Below are positions 56,798 through 64,000 of a DNA stretch of 64,000 nt, one piece after another. The stretch is taken from contig NZ_CP014226.1 of the NCBI RefSeq assembly GCF_001545155.1, positions 867,186-931,185 on the forward strand, given 5' to 3'. A program made the translations under genes and the position numbers. The stretch's first letter is position 1; every line of letters starts with the position of its first letter. The DNA is from Halomonas chromatireducens (lineage in GTDB: Bacteria; Pseudomonadota; Gammaproteobacteria; Pseudomonadales; Halomonadaceae). Below the pieces are notes generated by a model. That model searched no databases. It was not told the DNA's origin and worked only from the letters and a program-made list of their open reading frames with translations.

Positions 56798-57745
56798 TTA
56801 GATCAGCCCGGCGAGACGCAGGCCAAACACCCCTAGCGTGATGGTCACGCTTGCCATCAGCGTAGTGAGGGCGATGATATTGGCGGTCAGCACGGCGTTG
56901 CCGCCCATCGCCTTGGCCATTACAAAGGCAGCCGCTGCCGTGGGACTGGCGAAAAACAGGAAGAGCACACCGAGTTCGCGCCCTTCGAAGCCGACCAGCC
57001 AGGCGGCACTGGTGGCCAGTACCGGTATCGTGATCATTTTCATCAGGCTGGCGCCAGTGGCCAGGCGTCCCGATGCCCGGATCGAGCCCAGGGAGAGGGT
57101 GGCGCCGATACAGACCAGCGCCAGGGGCAGGGTCAACGAGGCAAAATACTCCCCTGAGGTCATCAGCCAGCCGGGAAGGCGCAGTTCGAGGGCGGCCACC
57201 GGCACAGCCACTACCACTGCCAGAATCAGCGGATTGTGTGCGATGTGCGAGGCGATACTGCGCCAGTTGGTGCGCTGATGGGGCTGGTAGGCGGCCAGGG
57301 CAATCACCGAAAAGGCGTTGTAGGTAAGAATCACCACCCCCAGCAGCAGGCCGCCGGCGGAGAGGCCATAGTCACCGTACATGCCTGCGGCGAGGGCGAG
57401 CCCGACGATGCCGCAGTTGCCGCGGAAGGCGCCCTGGACATAGACGCCACGGTCGGCATGAGGCACCCGCAGGATCGCCCAGCCCCAGCTGAACAGGAAA
57501 TTGCCCAGGGTGGCCAGGGCAAAGAAGCCGAGCAGCAGCGGGTTCAGGGTAGCGTCCAGGTCGGCCTTGATGATGCTGAGAAAGATCAGCATCGGCATGG
57601 TGCCCTTGAAGACCAGTAGCGAAGCGGTATTGATAAAGGGCTGATCGATCCAGCCGGCACGCTTCAGGCCCAGGCCGATGAAGACCATGACGAAGACCGG
57701 CAGCGTGACTTCCAGGGTGCCGAAGAAGACGTCGATCAGTTCCAT
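56798..57745 (-). CDS. AEC (auxin efflux carrier) family transporter
   Basis: 315 residues with about ten transmembrane segments. The fold is marked by GLALAAGMYGDYGLS in the middle, the preceding FRGNCGIVG and the final FFASPTAAAAFVMAKAMGGN. Bacterial members export or import dicarboxylates; the substrate here is unknown. The ATG starts immediately after the TGA of a 33-codon frame, suggesting translational coupling. Confidence 0.88.
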   Translation of the reverse strand: MELIDVFFGTLEVTLPVFVMVFIGLGLKRAGWIDQPFINTASLLVFKGTMPMLIFLSIIKADLDATLNPLLLGFFALATLGNFLFSWGWAILRVPHADRGVYVQGAFRGNCGIVGLALAAGMYGDYGLSAGGLLLGVVILTYNAFSVIALAAYQPHQRTNWRSIASHIAHNPLILAVVVAVPVAALELRLPGWLMTSGEYFASLTLPLALVCIGATLSLGSIRASGRLATGASLMKMITIPVLATSAAWLVGFEGRELGVLFLFFASPTAAAAFVMAKAMGGNAVLTANIIALTTLMASVTITLGVFGLRLAGLI

Positions 57746-57847
57746 TCAGCGAGCCAGCCAAAGGCCGACCGTCACGGCGGCAATCACGGTGATCCAGAAA
57801 ATTCGGTTACGGATCCGGGTATCACGCGGGGGGCGCGGCGCTGGCAT
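57746..57847 (-). CDS. 33-residue membrane microprotein coupled to the AEC transporter
   Basis: The frame encodes MPAPRPPRDTRIRNRIFWI followed by TVIAAVTVGLWLAR. A basic Pro-rich head is followed by one transmembrane helix. GGAG lies eight bases before the ATG, and the TGA abuts the ATG of the transporter gene. The size is below usual annotation cut-offs. I infer a real small membrane protein or leader; no homologue is known to me. Confidence 0.5.
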   Translation of the reverse strand: MPAPRPPRDTRIRNRIFWITVIAAVTVGLWLAR

Positions 57848-57876
57848 GGGGAGACTCCGATAGGGCTTGGGTTCCA

Positions 57877-58018
57877 GGAAACACTGAACAAATGCCTACA
57901 CGAGCGAATCGCTGCGTTGCGCGGTGCTCGGAATCCTCACATATACCCCATATGCTCCGGTTCCTGTGCTCCGTGCGCCTTGCGCTTCATCTCGCTCGAT
58001 GATTTGTTCAGCGATTCC
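57877..58018. repeat. MITE-like intergenic element with long inverted ends
   Basis: About 140 bp bounded by imperfect inverted repeats of ~30 bases. The left end is GGAAACACTGAACAAATG, continuing to CGAGCGAATCGC. The reverse complement of the right end is GGAATCGCTGAACAAATC, continuing to CGAGCGAGATGAAGCG. The centre contains CATATACCCCATATG. No coding capacity is seen. It lies between the small membrane frame and the hydrolase pseudogene. Confidence 0.65.
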
Positions 58019-58114
58019 TTAGGGGACACTTCAGATCGACTTGGCGAAATAGGGTAAACCCGTTAGCCTGCTATCGCCATAGACTTTACGTCTTGCTTGA
58101 CACTGGATTCCACC

Positions 58115-58739
58115 ATGACCGCTTCCCCCGCTAGCCAACGACCGCGATTGATCTTCGCCCATGCCAACGGCTTTCCCGGCATGAGCTACCGCAGCCTGCT
58201 CGCACCGCTACACGAGCGCTTCGACGTTCATCCGGTCGATCGCCTGGGTCATCATCCCGACTACCCGGTCGGCCACAACTGGCTGGCACTGCGCGATGAG
58301 CTGCTCGATCATCTCACCCATAGTCAGGAGCCCGCCATTGGCGTGGCCCGACCGTGAGGCCATGGCCAATCACCTGCGTCGTCGTGGCCTGTTCCGGCGC
58401 TTCACGCCCGATGCGCTGCATGACTATGTTGAGGGAGGCACCCGGCTGCGCGATGATGGAACGGCCGAGCTGGTCTATGATCCAGCCATCGAGACCGAGA
58501 TATTCCGCCAGCTTCCGGACCACTTGACCCGCCTTCCACGGCGCCTGCAAGTGCCTTTTGGGCTGCTCGCCGGTAGCGATTCCGACCTGATCACCCCGGC
58601 GCGACGACGTCGGCTTGAACGGCACCGGATCAAGCTGGCTCTGGTACCGGGTACGCACATGTTTCCCATGGAGCACCCCGAGGAGACGCGACAGGCATTG
58701 CTGGCAATGCTGGATGACTTGCTGGAGAACTCGGCATGA
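58115..58739 (+). pseudogene. Alpha/beta hydrolase pseudogene lacking the nucleophile elbow
   Basis: The 5' frame reads MTASPASQRPRLIFAHANG to DHLTHSQEPAIGV and stops at 58355-58357. The following frame continues the family sequence (WPDREAMANHLRRRGLFRRF to the end LLAMLDDLLENSA). The step from IGV to PDREAM skips the GHSxGG nucleophile region and about 80-90 residues, with a shift of frame. So an internal deletion inactivated a ~285-residue hydrolase. Its last bases overlap the next hydrolase (ATGA), so the operon structure survives. Confidence 0.8.
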
Positions 58740-59605
58740 GCGATCCAAGAGACATTAGCCTGGCCGGTGGGCGGCTCGCGGGATTGTGCTGGGGTCCAGA
58801 GGAGGTGCCGACCTGGTTGGCACTCCACGGCTGGCTGGATAACGCGGCGAGCTTCTCGCGGCTGGCGCCCCTTCTGGTACGCCAACTAGGGATCCGCATC
58901 GTTGCCATCGACTTCAGCGGACACGGTCATTCGCAACATGTCGCCGGCGACTATGCGCTGTGGGACTACTGCCACGACCTGCTGGATGCCGCCGATGAGC
59001 TTGGCTTGGAGCAAACCACCCTGCTGGCTCACTCCATGGGAGCAGTGGTGTCCTGCCTGGTCGCGGCGGCACTGCCTGAACGTATCAGTCGACTGGTGTT
59101 GATCGATGGCCTGGGAGCGCTCACCACTCCAGCCGGCGATGCTGCACAACAGCTGCGCAAAGGGCTGCGCGCCAGTCGTCGTTCCCTATCGGCCCCACCA
59201 CGCTACCCTGATGTCGAGACTGCCGTTGCGGCACGGGTAGCGGGTGGAGTGACGCCCATCGATGCCGAAACGGCCGCCCCGGTGGTGGCGCGCAACCTGA
59301 ATGACGAAGGCGACGGTCATGTGCGGTTGCGCACCGACGGTCGCCTGCTCTGGCCCTCGCCGGTGCGCCTGACGCCGGAACAGGTCCTGGCCCTGCTCGG
59401 GTCCATCCAGGCGCCGGTGCTGTTGATCGAAGGCGAGAGTGGCATACTCGGCGGGCGGGAGTCGGCTGCCGCCGCACGATCGGCGGTTCCGACATTGACC
59501 AGGCGGATATTGCCCGGGGGACACCATCTGCACCTGGAGCCCGGTGCGGTAGCGACAGTAGCGGGAGCCATCCTCGAATGGCAGGCAATGGAAGCGGGCG
59601 CGTAA
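58736..59605 (+). CDS. Alpha/beta hydrolase
   Basis: 289 residues. The oxyanion-side LALHGWLDNAASFSRLAPLL, the DFSGHGHSQH loop and the nucleophile elbow AHSMGA are present. The catalytic His is probably in GGHHLHLEPG. It belongs to a MhpC/serine-hydrolase-like group; substrate unknown. It overlaps the broken hydrolase upstream, of which it is not a recent copy. Confidence 0.85.
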   Translation: MSDPRDISLAGGRLAGLCWGPEEVPTWLALHGWLDNAASFSRLAPLLVRQLGIRIVAIDFSGHGHSQHVAGDYALWDYCHDLLDAADELGLEQTTLLAHSMGAVVSCLVAAALPERISRLVLIDGLGALTTPAGDAAQQLRKGLRASRRSLSAPPRYPDVETAVAARVAGGVTPIDAETAAPVVARNLNDEGDGHVRLRTDGRLLWPSPVRLTPEQVLALLGSIQAPVLLIEGESGILGGRESAAAARSAVPTLTRRILPGGHHLHLEPGAVATVAGAILEWQAMEAGA

Positions 59606-59633
59606 CAGGGAGCGACATCAGGAGTGGTGCAAT

Positions 59634-60686
59634 ATGAGTGGTTCGATGGCAGCGAAGACCGGTAAGCGTGTCGCCTTGACCCTTGGAAGCGGAGGCGCAC
59701 GGGGCTATGCCCATATCGGCGTGATCGATGTGCTGGAGGCCCGTGGCTACGAAGTCGTGGCAATCTCCGGCTGCTCCATGGGCGCGGTCATCGGGGGTGT
59801 CTATGCGGCGGGAGAGCTCGATGCCTATCGCGAATGGGTCTGCCAACTCGACTATTTCGATGTGCTGAAGCTGGTGGATGTCACCTGGAGCCCCATGGGA
59901 GCCATGCGGGCCAGCAAGGTGATGAGCAAGCTGCAGGGCCTGATGGGTGACATCCAGATCGAGGACCTGCCGATTCCCTTCACCGCGGTGGCCACCGACC
60001 TGGCACGTCAGCGTGAAGTGTGGTTCCAGTCGGGCTCTCTGCTGCGTGCCATGCGCGCCTCCATCGCCATCCCGGGGGTGATCACCCCGGTGCATATTGG
60101 TGCCCAGACACTGGTAGATGGCGGCCTGCTCAACCCTTTGCCGATCATCCCGACCGTATCGGCCCATGCCGACCTCATTCTGGCGGTGAATGTCACTGCC
60201 CATAGCCCGCAGCCGGTGACTCTGGAGGACCTGCTGCCGTCAGAGCGGGGCGTTGACGAAGAGGTATCAGAGAATGACTCGTCGCTGAGCGGCTGGATGG
60301 ATGTGCGCGGTGCGACCCGCCGTTTTCTGGATGGGCTGGGCAACGGCGGGGGGGGCGACGAGAGTGAAGCCGGGGCGGGGAAGGCCTCCACTGGTCGTCG
60401 CGCCTGGGGGCGGCTGGACATGATCCTGGCCTCCTTCGACATCACCCAGGCGGCATTGGCGAAATACAAGGTGGCAGGTTATCCCCCGGATATCCTCATC
60501 GAAGTCCCCAAGACGGTCTGTGGCGCCTTCGAGTTCCATCGTGCCGACGCCCTGATAAGGCTCGGGCGGCACCTCACCCTGCAGGCGCTGGACCAATACG
60601 AAGGTCGATCCCATGGGGGAAGCCCAGGAATGGTCGTTCAGCCGCCCCAGATGCCGGCGGAACGTGAATCGGGAGGCGGCGTGTGA
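59634..60686 (+). CDS. Patatin-like phospholipase (RssA-like)
   Basis: 350 residues. The oxyanion hole is GSGGARGYAHIGV, the nucleophile is in SGCSMGA, and the catalytic Asp is in DGGLLNPLP, so the Ser-Asp dyad is complete. It probably hydrolyses lipid esters in the cytoplasm. The C-terminal third has a Gly-rich insertion (GNGGGGDESEAGAGKA). It ends six bases before the convergent Smr gene. Confidence 0.88.
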   Translation: MSGSMAAKTGKRVALTLGSGGARGYAHIGVIDVLEARGYEVVAISGCSMGAVIGGVYAAGELDAYREWVCQLDYFDVLKLVDVTWSPMGAMRASKVMSKLQGLMGDIQIEDLPIPFTAVATDLARQREVWFQSGSLLRAMRASIAIPGVITPVHIGAQTLVDGGLLNPLPIIPTVSAHADLILAVNVTAHSPQPVTLEDLLPSERGVDEEVSENDSSLSGWMDVRGATRRFLDGLGNGGGGDESEAGAGKASTGRRAWGRLDMILASFDITQAALAKYKVAGYPPDILIEVPKTVCGAFEFHRADALIRLGRHLTLQALDQYEGRSHGGSPGMVVQPPQMPAERESGGGV

Positions 60687-60691
60687 GTCTG

Positions 60692-61267
60692 CTAGGCATC
60701 CTGGCCACGGCGGCGTAACAGGACATAAACCGCGCCGGTGCCCCCATCGGCATCCAGGGCCGAGCAGAAGGCGAGTACCGCCGGCCATTCGCGCAACCAG
60801 GCGTTCACATGGCTCTTGATCACGGGGTAGTCGGCGGTGCTGCCCCACGCCTTGCCATGCACGATCAGCACGCAGCGCATGCGACTGGCGGCAGCGTCAC
60901 GCAGAAACCCCTCCAGTTCGCAGCGTGCCTCGTCCAGCGTAAGGCCGTGCAGGTCGAGCCCCGCCTCCCAGGCAATGCGCCCCCGCTTTAGCTGGGTGCG
61001 AGTGCGGTGGGGCAGGTCGGACAGGGCAAAATCGAGCGGCTCCGATGGGCGCACGGGCTCCACGCGGCCATCGCTGGTTCGGCTGGCAGTGTCGCTGTTC
61101 CCCGCGGCAACCGCCGCGGCGCGCCGCTCGGCCGCCGACGGATCCTTGCGACGTGGTCGACCGGGATCGGCACGGTCGCTGACAATACGCCTCACGCCGG
61201 CTTCATGCAGTGCCTGGCGAAAGGCGCTGACATCGTCTTCATCCGGTGGGCGTCGGCGTCGGCTCAT
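60692..61267 (-). CDS. Smr (MutS2 C-terminal) domain protein
   Basis: 191 residues. A basic disordered N-terminus leads to the Smr domain (about 100-190), with LDLHGLTLDEARCELEGFL and VLIVHGKAWGS. The LDLHG and HGK motifs are typical of SmrA/SmrB endonucleases, though the second differs from the common HGKG. It may cleave stalled mRNAs or DNA; the exact role is not visible. It is divergent from prmB. Confidence 0.85.
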   Translation of the reverse strand: MSRRRRPPDEDDVSAFRQALHEAGVRRIVSDRADPGRPRRKDPSAAERRAAAVAAGNSDTASRTSDGRVEPVRPSEPLDFALSDLPHRTRTQLKRGRIAWEAGLDLHGLTLDEARCELEGFLRDAAASRMRCVLIVHGKAWGSTADYPVIKSHVNAWLREWPAVLAFCSALDADGGTGAVYVLLRRRGQDA

Positions 61268-61385
61268 GTGCTACTCGTGGGAAGGGTTCGGGGCGCACAG
61301 TATAGCGGCCTGAGCGCGACTGTGAACCGTTGGCCACCGCGGGTACAATCGACCCCTGTCAGCAACCGATCCCACAGGAACCCAC

Positions 61386-62339
61386 GTGGCCGAATCCTCT
61401 TCCGTTTCCCGTTCGACGCTCACCCTGGATGATGCGGCCCTGTCCGCCGACCTCGTCACGCTACGCGACTACCTGCGCTGGAGTGTCAGCGAGTTTCATC
61501 TGGCCGGCCTGTTCCACGGGCACGGCACCGATTCGCCCTGGGACGAGGGGGTCGCCTTGGTGCTGGGTTCGCTGCACCTGCCCTGGAACGTCGACCCGGC
61601 GGTGCTGGATGCGCGGCTGCTGCCCATGGAGCGCCTGCGTATCGTGGCCCTGGTACGCGAACGCATCACCACCCGGCGCCCGCTGCCGTATCTTCTGGGC
61701 GAAGCCTTCTTCGCCGGCTTTCCCTTCCACGTGGACGAAAGAGTGTTGATCCCCCGTTCGCCGATTGCCGAGCTCATCGAATCGGGGTTCGAGGCGTGGT
61801 TTCCGGATCAACCGCCGACCCGGGTGCTCGACCTCTGTACCGGGTCGGGCTGCATCGGTATCGCCACGGCGCTGCACCTGCCCACCTGCGACGTCGACCT
61901 GGCCGATATCAGCCCGGAAGCGCTGGCGGTGGCCAAGCAGAACATCCAGCGTCATGAGGTGGGTGCCAGGGTGCGGGCCGTGCTGTCGGATGTATTCGAC
62001 GGCCTCGGCGGCCAGCGCTACGACCTGATCGTCTCCAACCCTCCCTACGTGGATGCCCGTGACCTGGCCACCATGCCCTCCGAGTTTCGCCATGAGCCGA
62101 GCCTGGCGCTGGAAGCGGGACATGACGGGCTCGATATCGTCCGGCGTATCCTGCGCCAGGCCCGTGAGCATCTCACCGAGGACGGTGTACTGATCGTCGA
62201 AGTGGGCAATTCGGACCGCCACCTGGAGGCCGCCTTTCCCGAGGTGCCTTTCCTGTGGCTCGACTTCGAGCGTGGCGGCCAGGGCGTCTTCGCTCTCTCT
62301 GCCGCGGAACTCGACGCCCATGCGGCGTCCTTCGCCTGA
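61386..62339 (+). CDS. prmB: 50S ribosomal protein L3 N5-glutamine methyltransferase
   Basis: 317 residues starting at GTG 61386 with ACAGGAA upstream. The SAM site is [13 protein letters not shown] and the catalytic motif is SNPPYVDAR, which binds the glutamine side chain. PrmB methylates L3 before 50S assembly. prmB followed by aroC is a common gammaproteobacterial order. Confidence 0.94.
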   Translation: MAESSSVSRSTLTLDDAALSADLVTLRDYLRWSVSEFHLAGLFHGHGTDSPWDEGVALVLGSLHLPWNVDPAVLDARLLPMERLRIVALVRERITTRRPLPYLLGEAFFAGFPFHVDERVLIPRSPIAELIESGFEAWFPDQPPTRVLDLCTGSGCIGIATALHLPTCDVDLADISPEALAVAKQNIQRHEVGARVRAVLSDVFDGLGGQRYDLIVSNPPYVDARDLATMPSEFRHEPSLALEAGHDGLDIVRRILRQAREHLTEDGVLIVEVGNSDRHLEAAFPEVPFLWLDFERGGQGVFALSAAELDAHAASFA

Positions 62340-62383
62340 TCGCTGACAGCGATCATCCATAGAATCACTCAGGAGGCACGCCC

Positions 62384-63469
62384 ATGTCCGGCAACACATT
62401 CGGCAAGCTGTTTACCGTCACTACCTTCGGCGAGAGCCATGGGCCGGCCCTTGGCGCCATCGTCGACGGGTGCCCGCCGGGCCTGCCGTTGACCGAGGCC
62501 GACCTGCAGCAGGACCTGGACCGTCGGCGCCCCGGCACGTCACGTCACACCACACAGCGCCGCGAGCCCGACCAGGTGAAGATCCTCTCCGGCGTGTTCG
62601 AGGGGGTGACCACCGGCACCTCCATCGGGCTGCTGATCGAGAACACCGATCAGCGTTCCAAGGACTACTCGAACATCAAGGATCAGTTCCGCCCCGCCCA
62701 CGCCGACTATAGCTACCATCACAAGTACGGTATTCGTGACTACCGGGGCGGTGGCCGCTCCAGTGCCCGGGAAACCGCCATGCGGGTGGCGGCAGGGGGG
62801 ATCGCCAAGAAGTACCTGGCCACCCAAGGCATCGTAGTGCGCGGCTACATGAGCCAGCTCGGCCCCATCGAGATCGCCTTCAAGAGCTGGGAGGCGGTAC
62901 ATGACAACCCCTTCTTTTGTCCCGACCCGGACAGGGTGCCTGAGCTCGAGGCCTTCATGGATGAGCTGCGTCGAGCCCAGGATTCGGTGGGTGCGAAGAT
63001 CACCGTGGTGGCCGATGGCCTGCCTCCGGGGCTTGGTGAGCCTGTCTTCGACCGGCTTGATGCCGAGCTGGCGCATGGCTTGATGAGCATCAATGCCGTC
63101 AAGGGTGTGGAGATCGGCGACGGCTTCGCCGCCGTGGCGCAGCGGGGCAGTGAGCACCGCGATGAAATGACGCCGGAGGGGTTTCTCTCCAATCACGCCG
63201 GCGGCGTGCTCGGCGGCATCTCCTCGGGACAGCAGCTGGTCGCGCATCTGGCGCTCAAGCCGACCTCGAGCATCACCACGCCGGGGCGCTCCATCGACTT
63301 GCATGGCCAGGCGGTCGAAGTGATCACCAAGGGACGCCACGACCCCTGCGTGGGCATTCGTGCCACGCCGATCGCCGAAGCCATGATGGCGCTGACCTTG
63401 ATGGACCACCTGCTGCGTCACCGCGCGCAGAATACCGACGTGCGCGTCACCACGCCGGTGCTGCGCTGA
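62384..63469 (+). CDS. aroC: Chorismate synthase
   Basis: 361 residues. [35 protein letters not shown] and [18 protein letters not shown] are the family signatures. It makes chorismate from EPSP using reduced FMN, the last shared step to aromatic amino acids. AGGAGG lies upstream of the ATG. Confidence 0.97.
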   Translation: MSGNTFGKLFTVTTFGESHGPALGAIVDGCPPGLPLTEADLQQDLDRRRPGTSRHTTQRREPDQVKILSGVFEGVTTGTSIGLLIENTDQRSKDYSNIKDQFRPAHADYSYHHKYGIRDYRGGGRSSARETAMRVAAGGIAKKYLATQGIVVRGYMSQLGPIEIAFKSWEAVHDNPFFCPDPDRVPELEAFMDELRRAQDSVGAKITVVADGLPPGLGEPVFDRLDAELAHGLMSINAVKGVEIGDGFAAVAQRGSEHRDEMTPEGFLSNHAGGVLGGISSGQQLVAHLALKPTSSITTPGRSIDLHGQAVEVITKGRHDPCVGIRATPIAEAMMALTLMDHLLRHRAQNTDVRVTTPVLR

Positions 63470-63543
63470 ATCGGATTCCGGGCTAGGCCCGCTGGGCCTG
63501 GCTGGCTGCTACACTCAATAAACCACTTGAGCCGAGTACCGCC

Positions 63544-63990
63544 ATGAAGATCAACGTCGAGTTCGACCTGACCCCTGACGAGTTCCGCCGCTCCCTGGGC
63601 CTGCCCGATGTCGAGGCTTTCCAGCAGGATTTGCTGAACCGGATTCACAAGCAGATGGAGGCTGGGGTCGAAGGCTACGACCCCATGAGCCTTATGCAGC
63701 CTTTTCTGCAGCAGCAGGGGCTATCTCAGGGACTTTCTCAGGGCATGACCCAGGGGTTGTCTCAAGGGCTTGCCAGCTTCGGCACCTACCAGCAAATGAT
63801 GCTGGATATGCTGCGCAAGGCCAGTAGCGGCAAGGCGGACCAAGCAGAATCCGAAGAGGAAAGAGCCGGAGCAAGAAAGGAAAAGGCAGCGGCCAAGGGC
63901 GAGCAGAAGCCAGAGCCGGCCGAGGCTAAGAAGAGCAGCAAGCGGGCAGGTACGGCGAGTGCTCGCTCGAGGTCGCAGCGCAGTGAGTGA
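63544..63990 (+). CDS. DUF6489-like protein with a Gln-Gly-Leu-Ser repeat tract
   Basis: 148 residues. MKINVEFDLTPDEFRRSLGLPDVE resembles the DUF6489 family, whose function is unknown. Residues 59-77 carry a degenerate tract QGLSQGLSQGMTQGLSQG, and the C-terminal 50 residues are charged and low-complexity (KKSSKRAGTASARSRSQ). It follows aroC after 74 bases. Confidence 0.7.
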   Translation: MKINVEFDLTPDEFRRSLGLPDVEAFQQDLLNRIHKQMEAGVEGYDPMSLMQPFLQQQGLSQGLSQGMTQGLSQGLASFGTYQQMMLDMLRKASSGKADQAESEEERAGARKEKAAAKGEQKPEPAEAKKSSKRAGTASARSRSQRSE

Positions 63991-64000
63991 CCCGGCCAGG

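Noticed and set aside
60318..60400. Gly-rich tract in the patatin gene read as a frameshift
   Set aside because: The frame continues cleanly to a normal C-terminus; it is a low-complexity insertion, not a broken gene.

Overview
The window looks like chromosomal DNA of a moderately halophilic gammaproteobacterium, most likely Halomonas or a close relative in the Halomonadaceae. The reasons are the high G+C content, the order amiB-mutL-miaA-hfq-hflX-hflK-hflC-hisZ-purA, the epmB/efp/epmA/psd/rsgA/orn/queG cluster, a very acidic lipoprotein, and several intergenic palindromic repeats. The genus is an inference from gene content and order. I see no rRNA, tRNA, CRISPR array, prophage or insertion sequence.

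Layout. 1-2.3 kb: the end of a succinate-semialdehyde dehydrogenase-like gene, joined directly to a truncated Old Yellow Enzyme remnant, then a short-chain dehydrogenase. 2.5-5.7 kb: an MHYT-PAS-GGDEF-EAL cyclic-di-GMP gene, flanked by two copies of a ~270 bp repeat. Each copy reads on the minus strand as a CsrB/RsmZ-type small RNA, with GGA-loop hairpins, an intrinsic terminator and an upstream GacA/UvrY-like box. 5.8-8.1 kb: a fusion of a DCC thiol-oxidoreductase domain with a sodium-channel-type pore, then a protealysin-emfourin protease/inhibitor pair. 8.2-13.2 kb: leuA, then the elongation factor P module (epmB, efp, epmA) with three copies of a palindromic repeat. 13.4-18.3 kb: psd, a rhodanese, rsgA, orn and queG. 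18.4-31.6 kb: the nnr-tsaE-amiB-mutL-miaA-hfq-hflX-hflK-hflC series, then hisZ and purA.

31.7-38.4 kb: an ATP-grasp (RimK-like) protein divergent from a GNAT acetyltransferase, then yajQ, a small heat-shock protein with a probable sigma-32 promoter, a YbaN-like membrane protein and pepN. 38.5-41.1 kb: a minus-strand operon of a tandem DUF1538 membrane protein, a PII-like protein, a CBS-pair protein and a small membrane protein. 41.4-44.8 kb: lemA, an M48 protease with a TerB-like tail, and an acidic lipoprotein with an internal duplication. 44.9-49.5 kb: a cold-shock protein, a LysE exporter, the lytic transglycosylase Slt and two overlapping hotdog thioesterases. 49.5-56.8 kb: htpG behind a near-consensus sigma-32 promoter, pntA-pntB, gpsA-sixA and a small monooxygenase-fold protein. 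56.8-64 kb: an AEC transporter coupled to a 33-residue peptide, a MITE-like repeat, an alpha/beta-hydrolase pseudogene lacking its nucleophile region, an intact hydrolase, a patatin, an Smr protein, prmB, aroC and a DUF6489-like gene.

Most of the window is core housekeeping sequence. The unusual material is the twin Rsm-type RNAs around a cyclic-di-GMP enzyme, the DCC-pore fusion, the DUF1538/PII/CBS operon, the repeat families and two decayed genes.
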